Source of the DNA: an uncultured Alphaproteobacteria bacterium | GTDB taxonomy: Bacteria; Pseudomonadota; Alphaproteobacteria; Caulobacterales; Caulobacteraceae | Direction: 5' to 3' | Assembly: GCA_903928755.1 (NCBI GenBank) | Contig: CAIYSH010000035.1 | Coordinates: 1-10,392, forward strand | DNA: 10,392 nucleotides | Shown here: in pieces, positions 1 through 6,197 of the stretch | How positions within the stretch are numbered: the first letter of the stretch is position 1 | Layout of the letters: each line of letters starts with the position of its first letter | Program-made: the position numbers and the translations under genes | The notes under the pieces: model-generated | Database searches by the model: none | What the model was told of the DNA's origin: nothing | What the model saw: only the letters and a program-made list of their open reading frames with translations

Positions 1-333
1 CGGCAGTATGCCGACCAGGTTTTCCACATGGCCACCGGTCACGACCGGAGTCCTGGCCCGGTCGATCCGGCGCAGCGCATCGACGCTCTGGATCTCGGGA
101 TTCAGCCCCAGGACATTCATGCGCTGGAACAGATAGTCCCGCACGACGGCATTGGCGGGGGATCCGACGGGGTGGGGTATCCGTGCGATGACCCGGTTGT
201 CGATCATGGCCCGGCCTGCGGCAAATACGCCAGCCGGTGCTTTCGCGGCCAGGGGTTGCGGGGTCTGGGCTGTCCACCAGGCCAGCGAGAAGGCGCCGAT
301 CAAGGCCAAAGCCAATGCCAGGGTTCTGTTCAC
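1..333 (-). CDS. M28-family zinc metallopeptidase, N-terminal part (cut by left edge)
   Basis: The minus strand is open from a GTG at 333 to the window edge, giving 111 residues. Residues 1–20 form a short positive start followed by a hydrophobic stretch (VNRTLALALALIGAFSLAWW), so a signal peptide or membrane anchor is likely and the enzyme should act outside the cytoplasm. The segment IPHPVGSPANAVVRDYL (about residues 52–68) followed by VENLVGILP (about 103–111) is the usual N-terminal signature of M28 aminopeptidase-like proteins, in which a conserved PHP.GS..N..VR block precedes the zinc site. The zinc ligands and catalytic residues lie beyond the window and cannot be checked. The GTG start is backed by a GGGAGG ribosome binding site 8 bases upstream. 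The gene is divergent from the small gene at 538–813. The family call is recognition from sequence; the substrate is unknown. Confidence 0.75.
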   Translation of the reverse strand, partial: MNRTLALALALIGAFSLAWWTAQTPQPLAAKAPAGVFAAGRAMIDNRVIARIPHPVGSPANAVVRDYLFQRMNVLGLNPEIQSVDALRRIDRARTPVVTGGHVENLVGILP

Positions 334-341
334 GCGCTTCG

Positions 342-347
342 CCTCCC
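342..347 (-). promoter_or_regulatory. Ribosome binding site for the M28 peptidase gene
   Basis: The minus strand reads GGGAGG here, 8 bases ahead of the GTG at 333. This fixes the GTG as the start, since no ATG fits as well ahead of the signal-like N-terminus. Confidence 0.7.
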
Positions 348-522
348 GAAGATCCTGAGCGGGAGGTTATCCCTTTCGAAGCCCCTGACCAGTGGGCAGG
401 CGCATTTGAGGCGACTTCTTTCGGACGGCCATGCCTGCGTCCCGATCATCGGCAACGGAATTCATCACCGGAGCGACCGGCTATGGGGGCTCGCGGGCCG
501 AATCCCCGCAGGGTGTCGCCAC

Positions 523-528
523 AGGAGA
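523..528 (+). promoter_or_regulatory. Ribosome binding site for the small gene at 538
   Basis: AGGAGA lies 9 bases before the ATG at 538. It favours that start over the in-frame ATG at 562, whose nearest GGAG is only 2 bases away. Confidence 0.55.
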
Positions 529-537
529 CCTTTCGAC

Positions 538-813
538 ATGTCGGGGTGGGTAATTGGAGTCATGGTGGAAACCGCCGACGAGCCGGCGCCTGTGCGCTGC
601 TATTTTGCAGTCGGCTTCGAAGACCGGGCCAAGGCGGAATGGACGGCCATAGATGGCGCAGCTGGTCTCGGCAATGTCGCCTACAGTCCTGTCGGCGGGC
701 TGGAGCCCGTCCAGGCCCTGACAGCCTTGACCCCTGCAAGGATGAAACGCCTCGGCCTGGCGCCGGGCGAAGTCCGTCCACTTGGCAGGGCCCTGCCACG
801 TAAATGGCTCTGA
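538..813 (+). CDS. Small uncharacterised protein, 91 aa
   Basis: The frame is open well upstream, but protein-like sequence only starts near the ATG at 538, which has an AGGAGA site. The product is soluble-looking, with no signal peptide or membrane helix. It has an N-terminal stretch VRCYFAVGFEDRAKAEWTA (residues 19–37) and a regular C-terminal half with GLEPVQALTALTPARMKRLG (residues 54–73), ending in basic LPRKWL. This composition, and the way residues 19–91 read like a compact alpha/beta domain, suggest a real gene resembling short hypothetical proteins I have an impression of from Caulobacterales; I cannot name a family. It diverges from the M28 peptidase gene and is followed by a palindrome and a gap. 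A start at 562 would shorten it by 8 residues. Function unknown. Confidence 0.6.
   Translation: MSGWVIGVMVETADEPAPVRCYFAVGFEDRAKAEWTAIDGAAGLGNVAYSPVGGLEPVQALTALTPARMKRLGLAPGEVRPLGRALPRKWL
783..798 (+). repeat. 16-base perfect palindrome near the end of the small gene
   Basis: TGGCAGGGCCCTGCCA is perfectly self-complementary. It can fold into a 6-bp stem with a GGCC loop. It lies 12 bases before the stop codon of the 91-aa gene, and a second weak hairpin (GCAGG, 5-base loop, CCTGC) follows at 821–835. Neither is followed by a T tract, so a terminator role is only a guess. Confidence 0.5.
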
Positions 814-1003
814 TCCCGCAGCAGGGCTTTCCTGCCCGGATTGACGCAGGGGGCGATGGGCCGTATCTGGCCCTCCCTCGATCTTGAAGGACAAGGGGTC
901 CATGCGACGACTGCGACGAACGGTGCCCAGCGCCGCCTGATCTTCCGCCACCGGGATAGCGCCCTGCACCCCGGGTCTGTCGTTCTTCGTTTTCGAGTTG
1001 CAC

Positions 1004-1501
1004 ATGTCCCCACAAGCTCAAGCCGTCAGCGGGTTCCATATCGCGCCTGAGCAGGCTTCAGATGCCAAGGCGATTGAAGTCCTCCTGGACCATGCCTTCG
1101 GCCCGGGACGTTTCACCAAGGTCTCGGAGCGTGTCCGTGAAATGGCACCCCTGCGGCGCGACCTGTCGTTTTGCGCCTGGGACGATGGGCGATTGGTCGG
1201 TTGTGTCCGGATGACCCAGATCCATGTGGGAGACGACCCGATCCTGTTTCTGGGGCCCCTGGCGGTCGAGACGGACCAGCGTAAGGCCGGAACCGGCGGG
1301 GACCTGGTGCGCGAAGCCTGTGAAGCCGCCGCTGCCGCCGGATTTCCGATTGTCCTCCTGGTCGGAGACGAGCCCTATTTCACCCGGTTTGGGTTTTCGA
1401 GCGAGCCCACGGCTCAAGTCAGACTTCCGGGTCCGGTGGACCAGCGTCGTGTGCTGGCAAGGGGCGCAACCCGGCCGCTGATCGGACCGGCACGCCCCTG
1501 A
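1004..1501 (+). CDS. GNAT-family N-acetyltransferase, 165 aa
   Basis: This is a GCN5-related acetyltransferase, transferring an acetyl group from acetyl-CoA to an unknown amine. The fold can be followed: an N-terminal strand (FHIAPEQASDAKAIEVLLDHAF, roughly residues 11–32), strands around CAWDDGRLVGCVRM and ILFLGPLAV (57–88), then the acetyl-CoA loop QRKAGTGGDLV (92–102) containing the R..G.G pattern. The tail GDEPYFTRFGFS (121–132) and LPGPVD (141–146) is typical of the YhbS-like branch (COG3153). I start at ATG 1004; a TTG two codons upstream is possible but less likely. The ribosome site is weak (GAG at 995–997). It stands alone between a 190-base gap and the DUF1285 operon, 42 bases away, and could be its first gene. 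The substrate cannot be predicted. Confidence 0.85.
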   Translation: MSPQAQAVSGFHIAPEQASDAKAIEVLLDHAFGPGRFTKVSERVREMAPLRRDLSFCAWDDGRLVGCVRMTQIHVGDDPILFLGPLAVETDQRKAGTGGDLVREACEAAAAAGFPIVLLVGDEPYFTRFGFSSEPTAQVRLPGPVDQRRVLARGATRPLIGPARP

Positions 1502-1514
1502 TTGCCGGTTGAGG

Positions 1515-1540
1515 CCAAGGCCATGCAGGCCTAACCTTGG
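1515..1540 (+). repeat. Inverted repeat directly before the DUF1285 start
   Basis: CCAAGG at 1515–1520 and CCTTGG at 1535–1540 are complementary and separated by 14 bases, ending 3 bases before the ATG at 1544. It occupies the place where a Shine–Dalgarno sequence would be expected, and none is visible. It could affect translation start or be chance. Confidence 0.3.
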
Positions 1541-1543
1541 ACC

Positions 1544-2119
1544 ATGATGGAGTCTTCAAAATCTCAGGGGCTGGATGGCGTGATCGCCGCGGCCAAACAG
1601 GCACCTGGTCGGGGCCTGCCGCCAGTGCATCTCTGGAATCCACCCCACTGCGGCGAAATCGACATCGTCATCCGCAGGGATGGCCTGTGGTTCCACGAGG
1701 GAAGCCCGATCGGCCGGGAAGCCCTTGTCCGGCTGTTTTCGACCGTCCTGCGCAAGGATCCGGACGGTTTCCATCTGGTGACCCCGGTGGAAAAAATGAA
1801 AATCACGGTCGAGGACGCGCCCTTCATCGCCGTGCGTGTCGACCGCAGGGGAGAGGGGCTGACCTTCCTGACCAATGTCGGGGATGAGGTTACGGCTGGC
1901 CCGGAGAATGCCATCCGTGTGGAAATGGATCCGCAGACCGGTGAGCCCCGACCCTATGTCCATGTCCGCCGCGGCCTTGAGGCCCTGATCGCAAGACCGG
2001 TTTTCTATGAACTGGTGGAAATGGCCAGGGAACGGCAGACCCCTGACGGCCCTGAACTGGGTGTCATGTCTGAGGGCGTGTGGTTTCCCCTGGGTCCGGC
2101 CGGGGTTCACTGTCCGTGA
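1544..2119 (+). CDS. DUF1285 family protein, 191 aa
   Basis: The product matches DUF1285 (COG3816), a cytoplasmic family of unknown function of about this length. Recognisable parts are the N-terminal LPPVHLWNPPHCGEIDIVI (residues 25–43), then DGLWFHEGSPIGREALVRLF (46–65), VLRKDPDGFHLVTPVEKMKI (68–87), and the C-terminal half with RVEMDPQTGEPRPYVHVRRG. There are no membrane segments. An ATGATG pair gives two equivalent starts (1544 or 1547), and no clear ribosome site precedes them. The gene opens an operon with NUDIX hydrolase, cca and a glutamine amidotransferase; its TGA shares bases with the GTG of the next gene. Position next to the NUDIX and CCA genes is common in Alphaproteobacteria from general knowledge, which hints at a nucleotide- or RNA-related role, but that is inference. 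Confidence 0.85.
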   Translation: MMESSKSQGLDGVIAAAKQAPGRGLPPVHLWNPPHCGEIDIVIRRDGLWFHEGSPIGREALVRLFSTVLRKDPDGFHLVTPVEKMKITVEDAPFIAVRVDRRGEGLTFLTNVGDEVTAGPENAIRVEMDPQTGEPRPYVHVRRGLEALIARPVFYELVEMARERQTPDGPELGVMSEGVWFPLGPAGVHCP

Positions 2120-2760
2120 ATGCCAACCTGCGCCACTGGATCGGCGATTGTCTGGACCCCCTGGAGGACCGCCCCCCGGCCCTGATCACCTCGGATCACC
2201 ACCCTTCGACCGTGGCCATCCTTCCAGACGACCTGACCCGTTTGACCCCGGCCTCGGTGCTGATCGGCCTGATCGAGCGGGAGAACGGCTATTCGGTCCT
2301 GCTGACCCGGCGGGTCGATACCATGCGCCGGCATGCCGGCCAGGTGGCCTTTCCCGGTGGACGGCGGGATCCCGGGGAGACGCCGTGGCAGACAGCCCTG
2401 CGTGAAGCCCAGGAAGAGGTGGGCCTGGACCCTGACCTGGTATCCCTGGTCGGTCTGTCTTCTCCCTATCAGACCGGGACCGGTTATCTGATTACCCCTG
2501 TGGTCGGATTCATTGCCCCGGGCTTTGACCTGACGCCCAATCCGGACGAGGTCGCCGATATCTTTGAGACCCCCTTCGATTTCCTGATGGATACCGATAA
2601 CCACCAGGAACAGGAACGGACCCTGCCCAATGGCGAAGTCCGCAGGTTCTATGCCATGACCCACGGCGACTTCTACATCTGGGGCGCGACCGCGGGCATG
2701 CTCCGGGTATTGCGTCAACGCCTGTATGGCGAGTTGCAGCCTGCCGGGGGCAAACTGTGA
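2116..2760 (+). CDS. NUDIX hydrolase, CoA pyrophosphatase type (NudL/YeaB-like), 214 aa
   Basis: This is a cytoplasmic NUDIX pyrophosphatase that by family cleaves coenzyme A or its derivatives to 3',5'-ADP and 4'-phosphopantetheine. The full NUDIX box is present at residues 82–104 (G-x5-E-x7-REAQEEVGL), with metal-binding E97, E100 and E101. Just before it, residues 62–82 carry the extra CoA-pyrophosphatase motif, LLTRR…GQVAFPGG, which separates this branch from other NUDIX proteins. Length fits the family. I choose the GTG at 2116, which overlaps the preceding TGA as GTGA; the frame stays open to a GTG at 2080, but that would add 12 odd residues inside DUF1285. The end likewise overlaps the cca start, so its translation is probably coupled on both sides. 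The exact substrate preference is inferred from the motif only. Confidence 0.92.
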   Translation: MNANLRHWIGDCLDPLEDRPPALITSDHHPSTVAILPDDLTRLTPASVLIGLIERENGYSVLLTRRVDTMRRHAGQVAFPGGRRDPGETPWQTALREAQEEVGLDPDLVSLVGLSSPYQTGTGYLITPVVGFIAPGFDLTPNPDEVADIFETPFDFLMDTDNHQEQERTLPNGEVRRFYAMTHGDFYIWGATAGMLRVLRQRLYGELQPAGGKL

Positions 2761-4022
2761 CAGACAGTGTCGATGTCCAGCCCTGGATGATCACGCCACA
2801 GGTCACGGCGGTATTCGATGCCCTGGAGGCGCGTGGACGCAGGGGATGCGCCCGGTTTGTAGGCGGGTGTGTCCGAAACACCCTGCTGGGTGCACCGATC
2901 GGCGATATCGATATTGCCACGACCCTGACCCCTGACCTGGTCACCGCCGCCCTGAAGGCTGCCGGCATCCGGGCGGTTCCCACCGGCATTGATCATGGGA
3001 CCGTCACCGCTGTGGTGGATGGAGTTCCTTTCGAGGTGACGACCCTGCGTCGGGATGTATCCACAGATGGTCGCCGCGCAGTCGTCGCCTTTACCCAGGA
3101 CTGGGCACAGGATGCCCAACGCCGGGATTTTACCCTGAATGCTGTCTATGCCGATCGCGACGGGACCCTGTCTGATCCGACGGGGCGGGGCGTCGCCGAC
3201 GGCAAGGCCGGGGCCATCGTCTTTGTCGGCGAGGCCAGAACCCGGATTGAAGAAGACAGCCTGAGGATCCTGCGGTTTTTCCGCTTTCTGGCCTGGTATG
3301 GCCAGGGCGTGCCGGATGCCGGTGCCCTCCAGGCCTGTGAGGATCTGGCGGGCAGTATCGGCAATCTGCCTGCAGAGCGGACTTCAAGGGAATTGCTCAA
3401 GCTGTTGTCCGCGCCGGACCCCCGGCTGGCGGTCGAATTGATGGCCCGGGCCGGGGTGCTGGGGGTCCTGCTGCCCGCTGACCGGGACCGCAGGGAGTTC
3501 AGGGCCCTGGTCGGAAACGACTCCGGGATGCCGGGACTGCCAGATCCGGTCCTGCGTCTGGCCGCGCTTCTGCCGCAGGACAGGGAGGCTGTGCTGCAGA
3601 TCATGGACAGGATGCGACTTTCGAATGCCGAGCGTCACCGGCTGGCGGAGGCCGCCGAGGTGACACCCGTTATCGGCCCCGACATGGGTATGAAAGCAGC
3701 CCGGGAATGCCTCTATCTGCAGGGTGCCACAGCATTTTCAGACAGGGTCAGGCTTGCCTGGGCGGCCTCCGGCGAAGGTGGAGATCCGTCCCCCTGGCGA
3801 AACCTGCTAGATCTGGCAGAGGGGTGGGTCAGGCCCGTCCTGCCCGTCAACGGCAAGGATGCCGAGGCGGCCGGCGTGCCGCGTGGTCCTCTGGTCGGCA
3901 AGGTCCTTGCTGAGGTGGAAGCCTGGTGGATGGCGCGTGATTTCGGCGACGGCCGGGAGGCTGTCCTGGCCAGGCTGGTCGCCGTTATCGGGGATACCGG
4001 GGATACCGGGGATACGCCGTGA
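2757..4022 (+). CDS. cca: CCA tRNA nucleotidyltransferase, 421 aa
   Basis: The enzyme adds or repairs the 3' CCA end of tRNAs using CTP and ATP (class II poly(A) polymerase family). Near the N-terminus lie RFVGGCVRNTLLG (residues 33–45) and GDIDIAT (49–55), with D50 and D52 as metal ligands. Then come EVTTLRRD (93–100), the QRRDFTLNA block (121–129), and RIEEDSLRILRFFRF (163–177), which holds the nucleotide-selecting and tRNA-binding neck region. The C-terminal half is helical and divergent, as usual. No HD phosphohydrolase motif is seen, so this is the short alphaproteobacterial type. It starts at a GTG inside the GTGA overlap with the NUDIX gene and ends in another GTGA overlap. The last residues (GDTGDTGDTP) come from a 9-base tandem repeat and look dispensable. 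It could be a plain poly(A) polymerase, but CCA addition is the likely role. Confidence 0.93.
   Translation: MTDSVDVQPWMITPQVTAVFDALEARGRRGCARFVGGCVRNTLLGAPIGDIDIATTLTPDLVTAALKAAGIRAVPTGIDHGTVTAVVDGVPFEVTTLRRDVSTDGRRAVVAFTQDWAQDAQRRDFTLNAVYADRDGTLSDPTGRGVADGKAGAIVFVGEARTRIEEDSLRILRFFRFLAWYGQGVPDAGALQACEDLAGSIGNLPAERTSRELLKLLSAPDPRLAVELMARAGVLGVLLPADRDRREFRALVGNDSGMPGLPDPVLRLAALLPQDREAVLQIMDRMRLSNAERHRLAEAAEVTPVIGPDMGMKAARECLYLQGATAFSDRVRLAWAASGEGGDPSPWRNLLDLAEGWVRPVLPVNGKDAEAAGVPRGPLVGKVLAEVEAWWMARDFGDGREAVLARLVAVIGDTGDTGDTP
3990..4016 (+). repeat. Three tandem 9-base repeats at the 3' end of cca
   Basis: The unit ggggatacc occurs at 3990–3998 and 3999–4007, and a third copy with one changed base (ggggatacg) at 4008–4016. 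It keeps frame and encodes repeated Gly-Asp-Thr. The last copy ends 3 bases before the GTG of the next gene. Confidence 0.9.
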
Positions 4023-4720
4023 AGCTGGCCATTCTGGAAACTGGCGCTCCGCCTGCGGACATCGTCGACACCTACGGGACCTATCCTTCGATGTTCCGCA
4101 CCCTGCTGGGCGAGGATGCCCACGACTATGCGGTCTATGATGTGGCTGCCGGGCAGTATCCCGAGGCAGTGGAGGCGCACCGCGCCTATATCATCACAGG
4201 CTCCTCTGCCGGGGTCTATGAGCCCCATGGCTGGATCGATCCCCTGAAGGGCTTCCTTCTGGCGGCCAAGGGCCGTGCGGCCCTTGTGGGTGTCTGTTTC
4301 GGTCATCAGATCATGGCCGAGGCCTTTGGCGGCAAGGTGATCAAATCGCCCAAGGGCTGGGGGGTCGGCCTGCATCGCTATCAGGTGGCCAGATCCCACG
4401 CCTGGATGGATGCGGCGCCGAGCATCGGGGTTCCGGCCTCGCACCAGGATCAGGTGGTCGCATGTCCGGCTGGGGCCCAGGTGGTCGCGGCCAGTGCGTT
4501 CACGCCCTATGGCATGCTGGCCTATGAGGACCAGGCGGCGATCTCCATCCAGCTTCACCCTGAATTCACACCGGACTATGCCAGGGCCCTGATCGAGAGC
4601 CGTCGGGGAACCCGATACACCGACGACCAGGCGGATGCGGCTCTGGCGTCCTATGGCGAAGCTGATGACCGTGCCCGGGTCGGGTCGTGGATTTCAGCGT
4701 TTCTCGCCCGATCCGGGTAG
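4019..4720 (+). CDS. Class I glutamine amidotransferase-like protein, 233 aa
   Basis: The protein is a stand-alone class I glutamine amidotransferase domain (COG0518 type, GMP synthase glutaminase-like). It would hydrolyse glutamine and pass ammonia to an unknown acceptor, or act as a related hydrolase. The nucleophile elbow GVCFGHQ (residues 91–97) gives Cys93; LHPEF (179–183) gives His180 and Glu182, completing the triad. The oxyanion-loop region ITGSSAGVYE (59–68) and SHQDQV (141–146) are also typical. There is no synthetase domain fused or next to it. The start is the GTG at 4019, overlapping the cca stop as GTGA, so it is likely translated from the same mRNA. It faces hemF convergently. 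Alternatives include gamma-glutamyl-type hydrolases of the same fold; substrate unknown. Confidence 0.88.
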   Translation: MKLAILETGAPPADIVDTYGTYPSMFRTLLGEDAHDYAVYDVAAGQYPEAVEAHRAYIITGSSAGVYEPHGWIDPLKGFLLAAKGRAALVGVCFGHQIMAEAFGGKVIKSPKGWGVGLHRYQVARSHAWMDAAPSIGVPASHQDQVVACPAGAQVVAASAFTPYGMLAYEDQAAISIQLHPEFTPDYARALIESRRGTRYTDDQADAALASYGEADDRARVGSWISAFLARSG

Positions 4721-4726
4721 ACGGGC

Positions 4727-4746
4727 GTCAGGGACGACGTCCTGAC
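4727..4746. terminator. Hairpin between convergent amidotransferase and hemF genes
   Basis: GTCAGGGACGACGTCCTGAC forms a stem of six pairs plus one G–T pair with a 6-base loop, in the 33-base gap between the two stop codons. A competing CCTGA…TCAGG stem overlaps it (4741–4758). There is no T run, so it may be a weak or two-way terminator, or only stabilise the mRNA ends. Confidence 0.4.
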
Positions 4747-4753
4747 CCCGGGA

Positions 4754-5629
4754 TCAGGGCCAGGCGACCATCGGGGGCATGGAGCTCAATATGCTCTCGA
4801 TGTTTCCCCCGGTCTTGAGTCCGAACATGGTGCCCCGGTCATAGAGGAGGTTGAACTCCACATATCGACCGCGCCGCACCAGTTGTTCGGCCTTGTCGGC
4901 CTCGGTCCAGGGTTCGTGCATGCGACCCCTGGCAATGCGCGGATAGACATCCAGAAAGGCCTCGCCCACATCCTGGGTGAACTGGAAGTCCCGCTCCCAG
5001 TCCCCGGAATTGTGGTGGTCGTAGAAAATCCCGCCAATGCCCCGGGGCTCATTGCGGTGGGGCAGGAAGAAATATTCGTCGCACCGGGCCTTGTATTTCG
5101 CATGCCAGGTCGGATCGTGTTTGTCGCACGCAGCCTGCAGGGCGGCGTGAAAGGTGATGGCGTCAGGGGCATCCTGCGACCTCTGCGCCTCCAGGGTCGG
5201 GGTCAGGTCTGCCCCGCCGCCGAACCAGCTCTGGCTGGTCGCCAGGAACCGGGTGTTCATGTGCACGGCCGGAACCCTGGGATTATGCATGTGGGCGATG
5301 AGGCTGATCCCCGTCGCCGTGAACCGGGGATCCTTGTCGGCACCGGGCATGGTGGCGGCCATTTCCGGGGTAAAGGTGCCGTGCACCAGCGAGATGTGCA
5401 CCCCGCACTTCTCGAAGAACCGCCCGCCGCGCATGAAGCCCATGACCCCACCCCCTCCGGCTGGCCGGACCCAGGGCTTCAGCTCGAAGCGACCCGGGGC
5501 TCCGGGGTAGAGGTCGGCCGGAGCCTCGTCCTCCATGGCTTCAAAAGCAGTGACGATCCGGTCCCGAAGGGCGTCGAACCAGGCGCGGGCGCGGGTGTTG
5601 CGGGTTTCGAGGGTTGCAGCGTCGGTCAT
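4754..5629 (-). CDS. hemF: Oxygen-dependent coproporphyrinogen III oxidase, 291 aa
   Basis: HemF converts coproporphyrinogen III to protoporphyrinogen IX by two oxidative decarboxylations using O2, a late step of heme synthesis in the cytoplasm. Family signatures are all present: KPWVRPAGGGGVMGFMRGG (residues 51–69), the central WFGGGADLTP (135–144), HRNEPRGIGGIFYD (191–204), and the C-terminal block from RGRYVEFNLLYDRGTMFGL (253–271) to KTGGN. Length is normal. The ATG at 5629 overlaps the trmL stop as ATGA, so hemF is the second gene of a two-gene minus-strand operon and probably coupled to trmL. Divergent from it, across trmL, lies petABC, whose cytochromes need heme. Choice of the O2-dependent enzyme fits an aerobic host; no anaerobic HemN is in the window. 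Confidence 0.97.
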   Translation of the reverse strand: MTDAATLETRNTRARAWFDALRDRIVTAFEAMEDEAPADLYPGAPGRFELKPWVRPAGGGGVMGFMRGGRFFEKCGVHISLVHGTFTPEMAATMPGADKDPRFTATGISLIAHMHNPRVPAVHMNTRFLATSQSWFGGGADLTPTLEAQRSQDAPDAITFHAALQAACDKHDPTWHAKYKARCDEYFFLPHRNEPRGIGGIFYDHHNSGDWERDFQFTQDVGEAFLDVYPRIARGRMHEPWTEADKAEQLVRRGRYVEFNLLYDRGTMFGLKTGGNIESILSSMPPMVAWP

Positions 5630-6114
5630 GGGATCACGGGCTTAGGGAAAAGCGCGGTCTGACGCAACGCTTCGGAGAGTCCGATGGCGGCGGAGACCGT
5701 GACATTGAAGGAGCGGCGGCCGGGGCTGAGGGGAATGATCACCCGGGCATGGGCGGCCTGCAGCACGTCGTCAGGAACCCCCTGGCTCTCCCGACCGAAC
5801 AGCAGAACGTCGTCGGGTTCAAACCGGAAATCGTGAAGGGGGGTCGCCCCCTTGGTGGTGAACAGAACGATTCGGCCCAGACCCGCTGCGGCGAAGTCTG
5901 ACCACCCGGAATGACGCGTCACATCTGCCGGCTCGCCATAGTCCATGGCGGCCCTGCGGATCGCCTTGTCGGACAGCGGAAAGCCGCAGGGCTCTATCAC
6001 ATGCACATTTACCCCCAAACATGCCCCCAATCTGAGGGCCGCTCCAAGGTTTTGCGGAATGTCCGGTTGAAAAAGCGCGAGCAGCATTCTAAGCGGTCCA
6101 GCCACGGGATGCAT
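5626..6114 (-). CDS. trmL: tRNA (cytidine(34)/uridine(34)-2'-O)-methyltransferase, SPOUT family, 162 aa
   Basis: TrmL methylates the wobble ribose of leucine tRNAs using S-adenosylmethionine. The protein is a minimal SPOUT methyltransferase: LFQPDIPQNLGAALRLGACLG (residues 14–34) is motif 1, FGRESQGVP (106–114) is motif 2, and IIPLSPGRRSFNVTVSAAIG (126–145) is motif 3 of the trefoil-knot SAM site. Length is typical. The start is uncertain: ATG 6114 gives nine extra residues (MHPVAGPLR), while ATG 6087 begins directly at MLLALFQPDIPQN as in many relatives; neither has a good ribosome site. The gene leads the hemF operon and is divergent from petA. A wobble-methyltransferase with hemF may be simple co-location rather than shared function. 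Confidence 0.92.
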   Translation of the reverse strand: MHPVAGPLRMLLALFQPDIPQNLGAALRLGACLGVNVHVIEPCGFPLSDKAIRRAAMDYGEPADVTRHSGWSDFAAAGLGRIVLFTTKGATPLHDFRFEPDDVLLFGRESQGVPDDVLQAAHARVIIPLSPGRRSFNVTVSAAIGLSEALRQTALFPKPVIP

Positions 6115-6166
6115 GGGGGCTAATCCGAATCATCGAAACGGGAAACCGCAAACTGCGGGGACAGCG

Positions 6167-6195
6167 TTTCCAAAGTTCGGAGAGGTCTTTAGAAT
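6167..6195 (+). promoter_or_regulatory. Possible petABC promoter
   Basis: TTTCCA at 6167–6172 and TAGAAT at 6190–6195 are spaced 17 bases apart and resemble sigma-70 type -35 and -10 boxes, about 90 bases ahead of petA. The -35 match is only 4 of 6. This is a weak, eye-made prediction inside the 173-base spacer shared with trmL. Confidence 0.25.
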
Positions 6196-6197
6196 GT

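Noticed and set aside
28..537. Upstream part of a 261-residue plus-strand open frame
   Set aside because: It lies antisense to the M28 peptidase start and then in a non-protein-like stretch. Only the part from ATG 538 looks like protein.
814..1003. Possible hidden gene in the 190-base gap before the GNAT gene
   Set aside because: No frame gives a protein-like product with a start and ribosome site; only a weak hairpin at 821–835 is seen.
481..1005. 174-residue minus-strand open frame, and two nested ones (560–1039, 681–1013)
   Set aside because: Arg/Pro/Gly-rich composition without recognisable motifs, overlapping the better 91-aa gene and the GNAT start; typical of antisense frames in GC-rich DNA.
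3713..4558. 281-residue minus-strand open frame across cca and the amidotransferase gene
   Set aside because: Antisense to two genes with complete family motifs; it has no domain features of its own.
4883..5662. 259-residue plus-strand open frame opposite hemF
   Set aside because: HemF on the minus strand has every family motif; the plus frame is a GC-rich shadow.
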